Shown piece after piece: positions 1 through 5,944 of a stretch of 5,944 nt of DNA (positions are counted from its first letter, which is position 1; each line of letters starts with the position of its first letter). Made by a program: the position numbers and the translations under genes. The DNA is taken from positions 1 to 5,944 of the forward strand of contig NZ_CAMLHF010000265.1 of the NCBI RefSeq assembly GCF_946479715.1, read 5' to 3'. The stretch is from an uncultured Pedobacter sp. GTDB lineage: Bacteria > Bacteroidota > Bacteroidia > Sphingobacteriales > Sphingobacteriaceae. The notes beneath the pieces were generated by a model. The model did not search any database and had not been told where the DNA came from. It was given only the letters and a program-made list of their open reading frames with translations.

Positions 1-973
1 TGCGGTTATAACCCTTGAAGATTCTGAGGAAGAATATATCCCATTGGCAAACATTTCTGACCAACAAGCTCCATTTGATATTTACAATTCGCATTTATCT
101 GAGTACGGTGTACTAGGTTTTGAGTATGGTTATGCAATGGCTAACCCTAATGCGCTTACCATTTGGGAAGCTCAGTTTGGCGACTTCTTTAACGGAGCAC
201 AGATTGTGGTAGATCAGTATATTGCAAGTGCAGAAACGAAATGGCAACGTGAGAACGGTTTGGTTATGTTGTTGCCTCACGGTTATGAAGGACAAGGTCC
301 AGAGCACTCATCTGCAAGGATTGAGCGTTTTATGGAACTTTGTGCCGATTACAACATGCAGATAACGAACTGTACTACTCCGGCTAACTTTTTCCACGCA
401 TTACGCAGACAGTTCAAACGTGATTTCAGAAAACCTTTGGTCGTGTTTACGCCTAAGAGTTTATTGCGTAATCCTCAATGCGTTTCGAAACTTACAGAGT
501 TTACTGATGGTAAATTCCAGGAGGTTATTGATGATGAAAACGTTAAAGCAACTGATGTTAGAAGAGTATTGTTCTGTTCCGGTAAGATCTATTATGAGTT
601 GTTAGAAAAACAACAAAAAGATCAGATCAAGGATGTTGCTATTGTTCGTGTTGAGCAGCTTTATCCAACTCCATTAGCGCAAATGGAAACTGTATATGCG
701 AAATACAAAAATGCTAAAGAAGCAGTTTGGGTACAGGAAGAACCTGAGAATATGGGCGCATGGCCATATTTGTTGCGTAAATTAAGAAGAACTATCTTTA
801 GTGATATTGAACTGATTTCAAGAAAAGAAAGCAGCAGTACTGCCACCGGATTTGCAAGACAACATGCCGATCAACAGGCTTATATTTTAGCTAAAGCTTT
901 TGAAGCACCTGTTACTGAAACAGAGAAAAAGATTGCTAAAAAATCAGTGAGTAAAGTTTATAATGTAGATTAG
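1..973 (+). CDS. sucA: 2-oxoglutarate dehydrogenase E1 component, C-terminal part (5' end outside window)
   Basis: Thiamine-diphosphate-dependent E1 subunit of the cytoplasmic 2-oxoglutarate dehydrogenase complex. It decarboxylates 2-oxoglutarate and passes the succinyl group to the lipoyl domain of E2. About 323 residues are visible of a family total near 930. The frame (codons from position 2) is open to the left edge, so the TTG at 44 is internal. Visible residues match the end of E. coli SucA closely from memory: the pyrimidine-binding transketolase-like domain carries VLGFEYGYA and [11 protein letters not shown] at about residues 37-60, followed by [16 protein letters not shown] at about 91-106. 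The C-terminal domain carries RPLVV-type [24 protein letters not shown] and the [10 protein letters not shown] signature. After the usual family end there is a Lys-rich tail of roughly 20 residues ending VYNVD. The gene ends in TAG, 19 bases before sucB, which fits a sucAB operon. Identification is very secure. Confidence 0.97.
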   Translation, partial: AVITLEDSEEEYIPLANISDQQAPFDIYNSHLSEYGVLGFEYGYAMANPNALTIWEAQFGDFFNGAQIVVDQYIASAETKWQRENGLVMLLPHGYEGQGPEHSSARIERFMELCADYNMQITNCTTPANFFHALRRQFKRDFRKPLVVFTPKSLLRNPQCVSKLTEFTDGKFQEVIDDENVKATDVRRVLFCSGKIYYELLEKQQKDQIKDVAIVRVEQLYPTPLAQMETVYAKYKNAKEAVWVQEEPENMGAWPYLLRKLRRTIFSDIELISRKESSSTATGFARQHADQQAYILAKAFEAPVTETEKKIAKKSVSKVYNVD

Positions 974-992
974 AAAAAATAATACATCAGTT

Positions 993-2222
993 ATGAGTAT
1001 AGAAATAAAAGTTCCGCCAGTAGGCGAGTCGATAACCGAAGTTGTTTTATCACGTTGGGTAAAAAACGATGGAGATGTAGTTGAAATGGACGAAGTAATT
1101 GCTGAATTGGAATCTGATAAGGCAACGTTTGAATTAACTGCAGAACAAGCCGGAACTTTAAAAACAGTAGCTGCCGAAGGCGATACACTTGCCATTGGTG
1201 CTGTAGTTTGCAAAATTGAAGATGGTGGCGCTGCACCTAAAGCAAAAGAAGAACCAGCTAAGGAAGAAAAGCCTGTTGCAGCTGCAGATAAGGCTGCTGC
1301 TCCGGTTGCCGAAAAAAGTGGTGAAAATTATGCTACAGGAACTCCTTCTCCTGCTGCCGGAAAAATTCTTGCTGAAAAGGGCGTTGATCCTGCTTCTGTA
1401 AAAGGAAGTGGTGTTGATGGAAGAATTACTAAAGAAGATGCTGTGGCTGCAGAGAAATCTCAACCAAAAGCTGCGGCTCCTGCTCCTAAAGCAGCTCCTT
1501 CGGTAACTGCTGTTGCAGGTTCAAGAAATGAGCGCAGAGAGAAAATGTCGCCATTGCGTAAAACAGTTGCTAAGAGATTGGTTACGGTTAAAAACGAAAC
1601 TGCAATGTTAACTACGTTTAACGAAGTTAATATGAAGCCGATTATGGATTTGAGAGGTAAGTATAAAGATCAGTTCAAAGAGAAATTTGGCGTAGGCTTA
1701 GGCTTTATGAGTTTCTTTACTAAAGCTGTTTGTGAGGCATTAAAAGATTTCCCTGCCGTAAATGCTAAAATTGATGGCGAAGAGATTGTTTATAATGACT
1801 TTGCTGATATCTCAATTGCAGTATCTGCTCCTAAAGGATTGGTTGTTCCGATCATTAGAAATGCAGAAAGTATGAGCCTTGCGCAGATCGAGAAAACTGT
1901 TATTGAACTTGCTACTAAAGCGCGTGACAGCAAATTAACTATTGAGGAAATGACTGGTGGTACATTCACAATTACTAATGGTGGTGTGTTTGGATCTATG
2001 ATGTCTACTCCAATTATTAATGCTCCTCAGTCTGCAATTTTAGGTATGCACAATATCATTGAGCGCCCGATTGCTGAAAAAGGAGAAGTGGTAATTCGTC
2101 CGATGATGTATGTGGCTTTATCTTATGACCACAGAATTATTGATGGAAGAGAGTCGGTAGGCTTCCTGGTGAGGGTTAAACAATTGTTAGAAGATCCAGC
2201 TAGATTATTGTTAGGCGTTTAA
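993..2222 (+). CDS. sucB: Dihydrolipoyllysine-residue succinyltransferase (E2 of 2-oxoglutarate dehydrogenase)
   Basis: Complete 409-residue E2 core subunit. It accepts the succinyl group from SucA on a lipoyl-lysine and transfers it to CoA in the TCA cycle. Domains in order: an N-terminal lipoyl domain (about 2-77) with the lipoylated Lys43 in [10 protein letters not shown]; an Ala/Lys/Glu/Pro-rich flexible linker (about 78-117); a peripheral-subunit-binding domain (about 118-153, [14 protein letters not shown] to GRITKEDA); a second Ala/Pro linker (about 154-178); and the catalytic acyltransferase domain (about 183-409). The active-site motif [11 protein letters not shown] gives His380 and Asp384. 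The length matches E. coli SucB (about 405). One lipoyl domain and the [15 protein letters not shown] ending favour SucB over pyruvate dehydrogenase E2. The ATG at 993 is chosen because the lipoyl fold begins at residue 2. There is no Shine-Dalgarno sequence, only an A-rich leader, as is normal in Bacteroidota. An oddity is Gly123 where the binding domain normally has Arg. The gene is probably co-transcribed with sucA. Confidence 0.97.
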   Translation: MSIEIKVPPVGESITEVVLSRWVKNDGDVVEMDEVIAELESDKATFELTAEQAGTLKTVAAEGDTLAIGAVVCKIEDGGAAPKAKEEPAKEEKPVAAADKAAAPVAEKSGENYATGTPSPAAGKILAEKGVDPASVKGSGVDGRITKEDAVAAEKSQPKAAAPAPKAAPSVTAVAGSRNERREKMSPLRKTVAKRLVTVKNETAMLTTFNEVNMKPIMDLRGKYKDQFKEKFGVGLGFMSFFTKAVCEALKDFPAVNAKIDGEEIVYNDFADISIAVSAPKGLVVPIIRNAESMSLAQIEKTVIELATKARDSKLTIEEMTGGTFTITNGGVFGSMMSTPIINAPQSAILGMHNIIERPIAEKGEVVIRPMMYVALSYDHRIIDGRESVGFLVRVKQLLEDPARLLLGV

Positions 2223-2239
2223 TAGCTTAAACTATATAG

Positions 2240-2274
2240 AAAAACCCCAATGTTTTTAAGCATTGGGGTTTTTT
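2240..2274. terminator. Bidirectional intrinsic terminator between convergent sucB and head-GIN gene
   Basis: A perfect stem pairs AACCCCAATG (2243-2252) with CATTGGGGTT (2261-2270) around an 8-base loop (2253-2260). A further A-T extension pairs 2240-2242 with 2271-2273. On the + strand the hairpin ends in a run of six T (2269-2274). On the - strand the complementary run has five T. It begins 17 bases after the sucB stop and ends 16 bases before the stop of the convergent gene, so it can serve both transcripts. Confidence 0.9.
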
Positions 2275-2290
2275 ATTTATTTGTGTGTGT

Positions 2291-3016
2291 TTATATTTTT
2301 CTTACGCCACCAGATCCTGATACAGTTTTTTGAATTGTAGGGTCGCCTGAATAGCTTATATTTCCTGATCCACTGATTGCTGCCTCAATGCTTTTTTGTG
2401 CATCAATGTAAATATTTCCGGAGCCGCTTACATGGGCTGAAATGGTTTCTACTGAGAAATTCTTTCCAGAGAATGTACCTGATCCACTAACGGCAACTTC
2501 TGAACTCTTGGCTTTTCCACTAATTGACAAGCCACCTGAACCGCTGATTGCGCCTTCAAAATTATTTACACTTGCAGATGCTTTAATATTGCCAGAACCG
2601 CTTACGGCAACACTTAATGATGAAGAATTGATTGTTCCCTCAACATCTATACTTCCGGAACCACCCAATCCTAATGAAGTGATCTTTTTTGCGGTAATAT
2701 AAGCCGTGATTTTCGCATTTTTGAATTTTTTAAACCAATCGTTCCATTTTGTTTTTGGTTTAATGGTCAGTACACCGTTTTTTACTTCAGTAATGAGGTT
2801 GTCTATAGCCTCTTGGTCGCCTTCTAATCTAAGACTTTCTGTATTGCCAAGCTTAACTTTTGCATTAATGGAACCACCAATTTCGATGCCTGTAAAATTG
2901 CTTACCTGTCTCTGTTGATTTGAGTAATATGTTGATTTGCTGGTAAGATTAGAAGCTTGGCTTGCTGTTCCCAATGCCAGGAATGCAAGGATTAATATTG
3001 AACTTATTTTTTTCAT
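2291..3016 (-). CDS. Secreted head-GIN domain (DUF2807) protein with Gly-Ser-Gly repeats
   Basis: A 241-residue protein of the head-GIN / DUF2807 family (Pfam calls it a putative auto-transporter adhesin head domain). The family is widespread in Bacteroidota and its cellular role is not settled. Residues 1-21 form a Sec signal peptide: MKK, a hydrophobic core, then ASQA with likely cleavage after Ala21. There is no lipobox Cys, so a soluble periplasmic or exported protein is expected. The start of the mature protein has the family-typical pattern VSNFTGIEIGGSINAKVKLG (38-57), then VKNGVLTIKPKTK (78-90). From residue 118 a (S/G)-G-S-G-x motif recurs seven times (118, 139, 158, 177, 197, 215, 233) at 18-21-residue steps, with alternating hydrophobic strands between. 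This fits a right-handed beta-helix with one turn per repeat, though the fold is inferred. The ATG at 3016 is preceded by an A-rich leader without a Shine-Dalgarno sequence. It lies 65 bases downstream of the M1 peptidase gene on the same strand. Adhesin activity should not be assumed. Confidence 0.9.
   Translation of the reverse strand: MKKISSILILAFLALGTASQASNLTSKSTYYSNQQRQVSNFTGIEIGGSINAKVKLGNTESLRLEGDQEAIDNLITEVKNGVLTIKPKTKWNDWFKKFKNAKITAYITAKKITSLGLGGSGSIDVEGTINSSSLSVAVSGSGNIKASASVNNFEGAISGSGGLSISGKAKSSEVAVSGSGTFSGKNFSVETISAHVSGSGNIYIDAQKSIEAAISGSGNISYSGDPTIQKTVSGSGGVRKI
2306..2665 (-). repeat. Seven-fold Gly-Ser-Gly protein repeat within the head-GIN gene
   Basis: Seven copies of a pentapeptide of the form (S/G)-G-S-G-(N/G/T/S) are spaced 21, 19, 19, 20, 18 and 18 residues apart. 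The first copy lies at 2651-2665 and the last at 2306-2320. At the DNA level the copies differ in synonymous codons: Ser is written AGT, AGC, TCA, TCT and TCC, and Gly is written GGA, GGC and GGT. This is therefore an old, protein-level repeat, not a recent tandem DNA duplication. Confidence 0.85.
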
Positions 3017-3081
3017 TTTGTTTAGGTTTTTCTATATGACGCACAGAATTGCAATTAGTTGCACCATCTTTAAAAAAAAAT
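3017..3081 (-). other. Intergenic gap between M1 peptidase and head-GIN gene
   Basis: Sixty-five AT-rich bases. The peptidase stop region contains an A/T-only inverted repeat: TTAAAAAA at 3070-3077 pairs with TTTTTTAA at 3088-3095, with a 10-base loop. On the - strand its right arm merges with a run of nine T (3072-3080), so it could act as a weak terminator, but it has no GC core. I see no convincing Bacteroidota promoter (TTTG at -33, TAnnTTTG at -7) before the head-GIN start. The gap does not settle whether this gene is read through from the peptidase or started separately. Confidence 0.3.
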
Positions 3082-4737
3082 CTATGATTTTTTAAGTTTA
3101 ATATAGAAGTTCCGATCTGCTTTGAAAGTATTTGCTGTTACGCCTCTGCCCAATTCAGCTGTTTTCCATTGAGTAGTTGGGTGGAGGAGAGAAAAGGTGT
3201 TTTCTTTTAAACTTACTTTAACGGGCATGTCAAAATTCTTTACATCGGCCAGCCATCTGTATGATAATTTTGAACCTTCAATTTTATATTCTAAAGTAGG
3301 AACATTTGAGTAACGAAGGTATTGGTCAAATATCTTATCTAGCTTTAAGCCGCTTTGCTTTACAATATAATTCTCCACTTCTTGCGTGGTAACAGTCTTA
3401 TGGTAGAATGTTTTATTTAACCCCCTTAATATGCTTCTGAATTTCTCATCATTATTGATCAGTTGGCGGATGATGTGGATCATGTTTGCTCCTTTGTAAT
3501 ACATATCGCCAGATCCTTCTTTATTGACATTATATTGCCCAATAATTGGAATATCGTTCTGGATGTTGTGTCTGATGCCCACAACATAATCTGATGCAGC
3601 TTGTTTTCCATGCTCTGACTCTGTGAACAAGGTTTCAGAGTAGTTAGTGAAGGCTTCATGAATCCACATATCGGCTATATCTTTTGAGGTGATGTTGTTC
3701 CCAAACCATTCATGTCCGCTTTCGTGAACAATGATGAAATCGAACTTTAAACCCCAGCCTGTGGCGGACAAGTCTTTTCCAGAGTAGCCCATTTTAAACT
3801 GATTGCCATATGCAATGGCACTCTGATGCTCCATGCCGAGGTGCGGTGCCTGAACAAGCTTATATCCATCCTCATAAAAAGGGTAGGGGCCAAACCAATG
3901 CTCAAAAGATTTTAACATGGGTTTCACATCTGCATCCCAATGGGGGTGGGCTTTTAGGCTATCCTCTTTAAGTGCCCAGTAATCAAGAGATAACTTGCCT
4001 TTTTCGCCCTGGTACTGATCAGACCAATGTGCGTATTTGCCAACGTAAAAGGTTACGTTGTAGTTGTTTATTGGATTGGCCACAAACCAGTTGTATTGGG
4101 TGTAACCATCTGGTTTTTGAACAGTGCTTCTTAAGCGACCGTTTGAAATATCCTGAAGGTCTTTCGGTACGCTTATACTGATTAGCATACTATCTACCTC
4201 GTCGCTTTGATGATCTTTGTTAGGCCACCAGCAGCTGGCACCAAAGCCCTGACAGGCTACAGAAACCCATGGATTGCCAGACTTATCTTTGGTAAAGATA
4301 AGGCCTCCATCCCAGGGTGGGTTCTTTGCTATAACAGGATTGCCTGAATAATATACCGTAAAGCTTTCCTTAGCACCTTTTTTAATCTCAGTAGGGAAAG
4401 TTATAAATACTGCATTGAATTCTCTTTTGTAAGAAAGTTCTGAACCCTTAAATACAATTTTATCAACCTTAAGGTTATCGAACAGGTCAAATTGCAGTTT
4501 GTTGAAGTTTTGAGTAGCCGTAAATTTAAATTCATTGCTCCCGCTGATGAATTTGTTATCTATGTTTATTTTAACATCAAGGTGGTAATAATTGATGTCG
4601 TAGCAGGTTCTTAATGGGGTAAGTGCACCTCTAAGGCTATCAGCCCTGGAAGATTTTTCGGCCCCGGTAAGTAGCTGCGCCTTCGCAAAATTTATCGTAC
4701 ACAATAACGCAATGATACTGAATAATAGCTTCTTCAT
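3082..4737 (-). CDS. Secreted M1-family zinc metallopeptidase (aminopeptidase)
   Basis: A 551-residue gluzincin peptidase expected to remove N-terminal residues from peptides in the periplasm. Residues 1-20 are a Sec signal peptide ending in AKA, with cleavage before Gln21. The N-terminal beta-sandwich domain of M1 enzymes spans about 45-245, including YHLDVKINID and the SCWWPNKDH stretch (168-176). The catalytic domain follows. GMEH (301-304) stands where most M1 enzymes have GxMEN. The zinc site is HESGH (His338, Glu339, His342) with Glu361 in WIHEAFTNY, exactly the HExxH-18-E spacing. Tyr413 in YYKGANMI corresponds to the transition-state-stabilising Tyr. The catalytic set is complete, so it is probably active. 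It is far shorter than aminopeptidase N (about 870) because only about 80 residues follow residue 470, and the large helical C-terminal domain is missing. The ATG at 4737 lies 3 bases after the stop of the upstream hydrolase gene, so the two are very probably translationally coupled. The exact substrate is not known. Confidence 0.93.
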   Translation of the reverse strand: MKKLLFSIIALLCTINFAKAQLLTGAEKSSRADSLRGALTPLRTCYDINYYHLDVKINIDNKFISGSNEFKFTATQNFNKLQFDLFDNLKVDKIVFKGSELSYKREFNAVFITFPTEIKKGAKESFTVYYSGNPVIAKNPPWDGGLIFTKDKSGNPWVSVACQGFGASCWWPNKDHQSDEVDSMLISISVPKDLQDISNGRLRSTVQKPDGYTQYNWFVANPINNYNVTFYVGKYAHWSDQYQGEKGKLSLDYWALKEDSLKAHPHWDADVKPMLKSFEHWFGPYPFYEDGYKLVQAPHLGMEHQSAIAYGNQFKMGYSGKDLSATGWGLKFDFIIVHESGHEWFGNNITSKDIADMWIHEAFTNYSETLFTESEHGKQAASDYVVGIRHNIQNDIPIIGQYNVNKEGSGDMYYKGANMIHIIRQLINNDEKFRSILRGLNKTFYHKTVTTQEVENYIVKQSGLKLDKIFDQYLRYSNVPTLEYKIEGSKLSYRWLADVKNFDMPVKVSLKENTFSLLHPTTQWKTAELGRGVTANTFKADRNFYIKLKKS

Positions 4738-4743
4738 TAATTA
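4735..4743 (-). promoter_or_regulatory. Near-overlapping stop/start junction (translational coupling)
   Basis: Read on the - strand this is TAATTAATG: the hydrolase stop TAA, three bases, then the peptidase ATG. There is no room for a promoter, and no Shine-Dalgarno sequence is evident in the end of the hydrolase gene. The peptidase is therefore probably translated by ribosomes finishing the hydrolase, giving linked output of the two enzymes. Confidence 0.6.
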
Positions 4744-5944
4744 TGGTTTTAGTACGGTTACGGTTAGTGAAGAAGAATTGTGTACATCGTGAAAAATGCG
4801 GTGCGTTGCTTTTTGGAAATCACTTGGTTCGGCCTGATAGATGTCCATAAATTTTTGAGGGTTTCTATCTGCCAATGGAAACCATGAATTTTGTATCTGT
4901 ATCATAATCCTGTGACCTTTTTTGAAAGTGTGGGCAACATCAGGCAGGGCATAATTGACTTTAGTGATTTCGCCTGGATTGATGGCCTCCGGCTTTTCAA
5001 AGCTATTACGATATTTTCCACGCATGATTTCTCCGCGTACCAGCATTTGGTAACCACCCATAATCAGGTTTTTTGGATTTGTTGTCGGATTAGGAGTGTT
5101 TTCAGGATAAACATCAATGAGTTTTACTACATAATCTGCATCTGAGCCCGTTGTGGATACAACGAGATTAGCCAGTACTGGTCCGGTTAGCGTGATATCC
5201 TCGGTTAAAGTATCAGTTTGGTATACTTTAACATCAGGTCTGCGGGCAGCGAAACGTTGATCATCGATCATATATTCACGTGTTCTTTTAGCTTGAACTC
5301 CATCCTGATAAGGAACTGGGTTATTGGGGTCACTTACGTATTCGTCCCAGCTATCGGTTCTCTTAACTTTTTCAAAACTTAGCTTCCCATTGGGTTGCAA
5401 ATACAGTGTTTTGGCTTCGGTATCTTTGGGTGGCCATGTACTAAACTTTTTCCATTCGTTGCTGCCAGTTACAAAGATGTTTGCTTCTGCGGCATTAAAA
5501 TCACCCTGACCTTTAAGGTAGTACTTAAAGAAAGGGAGCTCAAAGTTTTCCTGATAGTATGTGCTGGTTGGCTGTCCGAATTCAATATCGCCAAAGCTGC
5601 TTCCGGTACTGCGTACCCAGCCTCCGTGAAACCATGGCCCCATAACCAGAATGTTGTTTGCTTTTGGATTTTGTTTCTCTATGCTTTTATAGGTTGCAAA
5701 AGTACCGTAGGCATCTTCGGCATCAAAGAACCCGCCTACAACCATAACAGCAGGTTTTACGTTAACTAAATGCGGCTGGATGTTTCTTGCCTGCCAAAAG
5801 GTATCCAGGTTAGGGTGTGCAAATAAGTCATTCCAGAATTTAATGCTATCGGCAAAGTATTTATCCTTTAGGTTTTTAACTGAGCCAGATTCAAGGTAAA
5901 AACGATAATTGTCTTGTATTGGGAATTCGAAACCTTTAGGTCCT
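4741..5944 (-). CDS. CocE/NonD family (S15-like) hydrolase, C-terminal part (5' end outside window)
   Basis: An alpha/beta-hydrolase of the CocE / alpha-amino-acid ester hydrolase / X-Pro dipeptidyl-peptidase group. These enzymes cleave acyl esters or amides, including in some members alpha-amino esters, beta-lactam side chains or cocaine. About 400 residues are visible of a usual 600-650. The frame is open to the right edge, and the residues upstream of the ATG at 5745 (HPNLDTFWQARNIQPHLVNV) are clearly family sequence, so that ATG is internal. The catalytic Asp is in GGFFDAEDAYG (Asp codon 5722-5724) and the catalytic His in GPWFHGGW (codon 5626-5628), 32 residues apart. The nucleophile Ser (GxSYxG) should lie outside the window. 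The rest is the C-terminal beta-jelly-roll domain, with the conserved YVVKLIDVYPENTPNP and a family-typical end (IQIQNSWFPLADRNPQKF). It is first in an apparent operon with the M1 peptidase. A signal peptide is expected but cannot be seen. Confidence 0.92.
   Translation of the reverse strand, partial: GPKGFEFPIQDNYRFYLESGSVKNLKDKYFADSIKFWNDLFAHPNLDTFWQARNIQPHLVNVKPAVMVVGGFFDAEDAYGTFATYKSIEKQNPKANNILVMGPWFHGGWVRSTGSSFGDIEFGQPTSTYYQENFELPFFKYYLKGQGDFNAAEANIFVTGSNEWKKFSTWPPKDTEAKTLYLQPNGKLSFEKVKRTDSWDEYVSDPNNPVPYQDGVQAKRTREYMIDDQRFAARRPDVKVYQTDTLTEDITLTGPVLANLVVSTTGSDADYVVKLIDVYPENTPNPTTNPKNLIMGGYQMLVRGEIMRGKYRNSFEKPEAINPGEITKVNYALPDVAHTFKKGHRIMIQIQNSWFPLADRNPQKFMDIYQAEPSDFQKATHRIFHDVHNSSSLTVTVLKP

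Noticed and set aside
44..46. TTG at 44 as the start of the first + strand gene
   Set aside because: The frame is open to the left edge and upstream residues ([13 protein letters not shown]) continue the SucA sequence, so the gene starts outside the window.
1158..1463. A 101-codon - strand frame within sucB
   Set aside because: It is antisense to the Ala/Pro/Lys-rich linker of SucB. The Ser/Phe/Arg-rich translation is a by-product of the linker codons.
1234..1500. Low-complexity Ala/Lys/Pro tract in sucB as a possible insertion or repeat element
   Set aside because: Such Ala/Pro-rich stretches are the normal flexible linkers between E2 domains.
2442..2918. Two + strand open frames (2442-2702 and 2706-2918) opposite the head-GIN gene
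   Set aside because: They are antisense shadows of the GSG repeat coding sequence, with no recognisable domain and no start context. The - strand frame has a signal peptide and family motifs.
3049..3060. Short inverted repeat GCAA-TTAG-TTGC upstream of the head-GIN gene as an operator
   Set aside because: A 4-base stem with a 4-base loop is expected by chance in AT-rich DNA and matches no site I know.
5743..5745. ATG at 5745 as the start of the CocE-type hydrolase
   Set aside because: Sixty-six in-frame codons without a stop lie upstream to the right edge and encode recognisable family sequence. The ATG falls inside the core strand just before the catalytic Asp.
5395..5769. A 124-codon + strand open frame opposite the hydrolase
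   Set aside because: It is a long antisense frame over a well-conserved coding region, with a composition unlike a real protein here.

Overview
The window reads as an ordinary chromosomal segment of a Bacteroidota bacterium, most likely of the Sphingobacteriaceae (Pedobacter-like). The supporting signs are a fairly AT-rich composition, start regions without a Shine-Dalgarno sequence (A-rich leaders instead), a head-GIN (DUF2807) secreted protein, and periplasmic M1 and CocE-type hydrolases of the kind common in that phylum. The genus is an inference from general resemblance; no search was run.

Layout. Positions 1-2222 (+ strand) hold the 3' part of sucA (2-oxoglutarate dehydrogenase E1) and, 19 bases later, a complete sucB (the E2 dihydrolipoyl succinyltransferase). 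Together they encode two of the three subunits of the TCA-cycle 2-oxoglutarate dehydrogenase complex. The E3 gene (lpd) is not in the window. A strong GC-core hairpin with T-runs on both sides (about 2240-2274) sits between sucB and a convergent gene and probably terminates transcription from both directions.

Positions 2291-5944 (- strand) hold three genes read right to left. First is a CocE/NonD family (S15-like) hydrolase cut by the right edge. Its stop is 3 bases before the start of a secreted M1-family zinc metallopeptidase. After a 65-base gap comes a small secreted head-GIN (DUF2807) protein built of seven Gly-Ser-Gly repeats. The hydrolase and the peptidase are almost certainly one transcription unit, probably acting on peptides or amino-acid derivatives outside the cytoplasm. 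The head-GIN gene may be a third member or have its own promoter.

Both outermost genes are truncated by the window: their reading frames run open to the edges, so the first in-frame start codons inside the window (44 on +, 5745 on -) are internal codons, not real starts. I found no mobile element, CRISPR array, tRNA or rRNA, and no sign of an undescribed multi-gene system. The points worth a second look are protein-level details: a missing conserved Arg in the E2 peripheral-subunit-binding domain, GMEH in place of GxMEN in the M1 enzyme, an alpha-amino-acid-ester-hydrolase-like active site in the CocE protein, and the codon-diverse GSG repeat protein.
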